Shown here: one piece after another, positions 63,012 through 64,000 of the stretch | How the letters are laid out: each line of letters begins with the position of its first letter | Numbering within the stretch: position 1 is the first letter of the stretch | NCBI RefSeq assembly: GCF_000759835.1 | Contig: NZ_BBNB01000004.1 | Location: 1-64,000 of the forward strand | Length of the DNA stretch: 64,000 nt | Origin: Citrobacter sedlakii NBRC 105722 | Lineage (GTDB): Bacteria; Pseudomonadota; Gammaproteobacteria; Enterobacterales; Enterobacteriaceae | Direction: 5' to 3' | The notes under the pieces: generated by a model | Database searches by the model: none | Told to the model about the DNA's origin: nothing | Seen by the model: the letters and a program-made list of their open reading frames with translations, nothing else | Translations under genes and position numbers: made by a program

Positions 63012-63872
63012 TTACAACACTCCCAGAAGCGAACACACCACGCTAAGCGCGACAATGGACAGCAAAATGGTGGTGTAACGCGGCCCTTTTTTCACCAGGA
63101 AGATATAGATGGCAAATACCGCCGCCAGCGGCAGCAGGCCCGGCGCAATGGAGTCAAGGATCTGCTGAACCACCACTTCAGACCCTTTCAGCGCACTGAT
63201 CTTCAACGGCGTGGTAATTTTGACGTAGCTCGCCGACAGCGCCCCCATCATGATCAGCCCCAGCACGTTGGCGCCGTAGATCAGTTCCTTGATTCGCCCC
63301 CCTTGTAACAGCCCTACGATGGAGTCGCGACCGAGCGTGTAACCCTTGTGGATCAGTCCATAGCTTATCGCCAGGGTGATCGCCGGATAGAGGATCAGCG
63401 GCGCAATACCGCCGAATGCGCTGCCATTTGCCGCGAATGGGATAAAAATCGCAATCAACAGCGGCATCACCGCCGCCCAGACGATAGAGTCCCCCATCCC
63501 GGCCAGCGGCCCCATCAGACCGGTTTTGATGCCGGTAATTGATGCGTCGCTGATCGGTTCGCCGCGCGTTTTCTGTTCCTCCATGGCGATAGAGATCCCC
63601 TGGATAACCGCGCCAAACGTCTGCTCCGAGTTAAAAAAGTTCAGGTGTCGCTTGAGCGCTTCCACCTGCTCCTCTTTTTGCGGGTAGAGTTTTTTGATGA
63701 TCGGCGTCATTGAGGCGCAGAAAATCAGGCTTTGTAAACGTTCATACGAGTTAGACACTTCCGCGCCCAGCCAGTAGATAAACCACGCTTTGGTGATGTC
63801 CGCTTTGGTCAGCGCCCCGCTTTCCCGCGCACGTTCAACCAGTTCATGTTGCATTACGTCGCTGCTCATCAT
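63012..63872 (-). CDS. dgaD: D-glucosaminate PTS permease subunit IID DgaD
   Basis: This is a mannose-family EIID membrane subunit of 286 residues. The GDSIVWAAVMPLLIAIFIPFA region with preceding GPLAGM is the IID signature. It forms the translocation complex with IIC (DgaC) and takes phosphate through IIA/IIB encoded further upstream, off window. The ATGA at its start overlaps the dgaC stop. Confidence 0.93.
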   Translation of the reverse strand: MMSSDVMQHELVERARESGALTKADITKAWFIYWLGAEVSNSYERLQSLIFCASMTPIIKKLYPQKEEQVEALKRHLNFFNSEQTFGAVIQGISIAMEEQKTRGEPISDASITGIKTGLMGPLAGMGDSIVWAAVMPLLIAIFIPFAANGSAFGGIAPLILYPAITLAISYGLIHKGYTLGRDSIVGLLQGGRIKELIYGANVLGLIMMGALSASYVKITTPLKISALKGSEVVVQQILDSIAPGLLPLAAVFAIYIFLVKKGPRYTTILLSIVALSVVCSLLGVL

Positions 63873-64000
63873 GCTGCTCCTTCATTTTTCGCCAGGCCTT
63901 TAATCAGGAAGGCCACACAGGTGCCGAAGATGGCCATTGCCATGATGTCGACCTTGAGATACAGCACCGCGAAGAATCCTCCGATAAACCACGGCAGCAG
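63869..64000 (-). CDS. dgaC: D-glucosaminate PTS permease subunit IIC DgaC (partial)
   Basis: Only the last 43 codons are in the window; the 5' part runs off the right edge. The end is LPWFIGGFFAVLYLKVDIMA and then hydrophobic helix residues up to LIKGLAKNEGAA. It overlaps dgaD by 4 bp (ATGA). Identity comes from its position just before the IID gene of a mannose-type PTS. Confidence 0.85.
   Translation of the reverse strand: MLPWFIGGFFAVLYLKVDIMAMAIFGTCVAFLIKGLAKNEGAA

Overview
The window is a chromosomal segment of an enterobacterium close to Escherichia, Salmonella and Citrobacter. Gene order from yibN to yicL follows the E. coli/Salmonella backbone, and most proteins look nearly identical to their E. 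coli counterparts. The LPS core cluster has the E. coli K-12 order (waaQ-G-P-S-B-O/I-J/R-Y-Z-U, with hldD-waaF-waaC-waaL facing it). The selC-yicL interval, in contrast, resembles Salmonella SPI-3 (a MisL-like autotransporter and cigR), and the dga genes lie beyond nlpA as they do in Salmonella. mgtCB and marT are absent. A Citrobacter species is my best guess, as inference only.

Layout. 1-4.5 kb: yibN, gpmI, envC and yibQ (glycolysis and cell-wall amidase activation). 4.5-22.6 kb: waaH with a probable PmrA box, the tdh-kbl threonine catabolic pair, then the LPS core locus. A rightward operon (hldD, waaF, waaC, waaL) converges on a long leftward operon that starts at waaQ behind a JUMPstart/ops element. 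Together these genes make ADP-heptose, add heptoses I-III, phosphorylate them, build the hexose outer core, decorate the Kdo region and ligate O-antigen. 23-31 kb: waaA-coaD, mutM/rpmG/rpmB, radC, coaBC-dut, slmA, and rph-pyrE with its attenuator. 31-49 kb: yicC, yicG, ligB, the gmk-rpoZ-spoT-trmH-recG operon, gltS, xanP, yicH, and the yicJ-yicI alpha-xyloside genes.

49.4-59.2 kb is an accessory region next to the selenocysteine tRNA gene selC. It holds a truncated P4-type integrase, an AT-rich stretch without a convincing gene, a LuxR-type regulator, an AIDA/MisL-like autotransporter, a second convergent autotransporter, a LacI-type helix-turn-helix remnant and cigR. 59.2-64 kb returns to backbone: yicL, nlpA and the distal part of a D-glucosaminate PTS/catabolic operon (dgaC partial, dgaD, dgaE, dgaF).

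The most notable observations are an ERIC element that appears to encode the last ~16 residues of HldD and to reach into the waaF start region, the SPI-3-like but rearranged selC locus with a possible dedicated regulator of an adhesin, a mosaic second autotransporter, and a PmrA-box-like site in front of waaH. No complete undescribed system is obvious. The selC locus is the best candidate for new biology.
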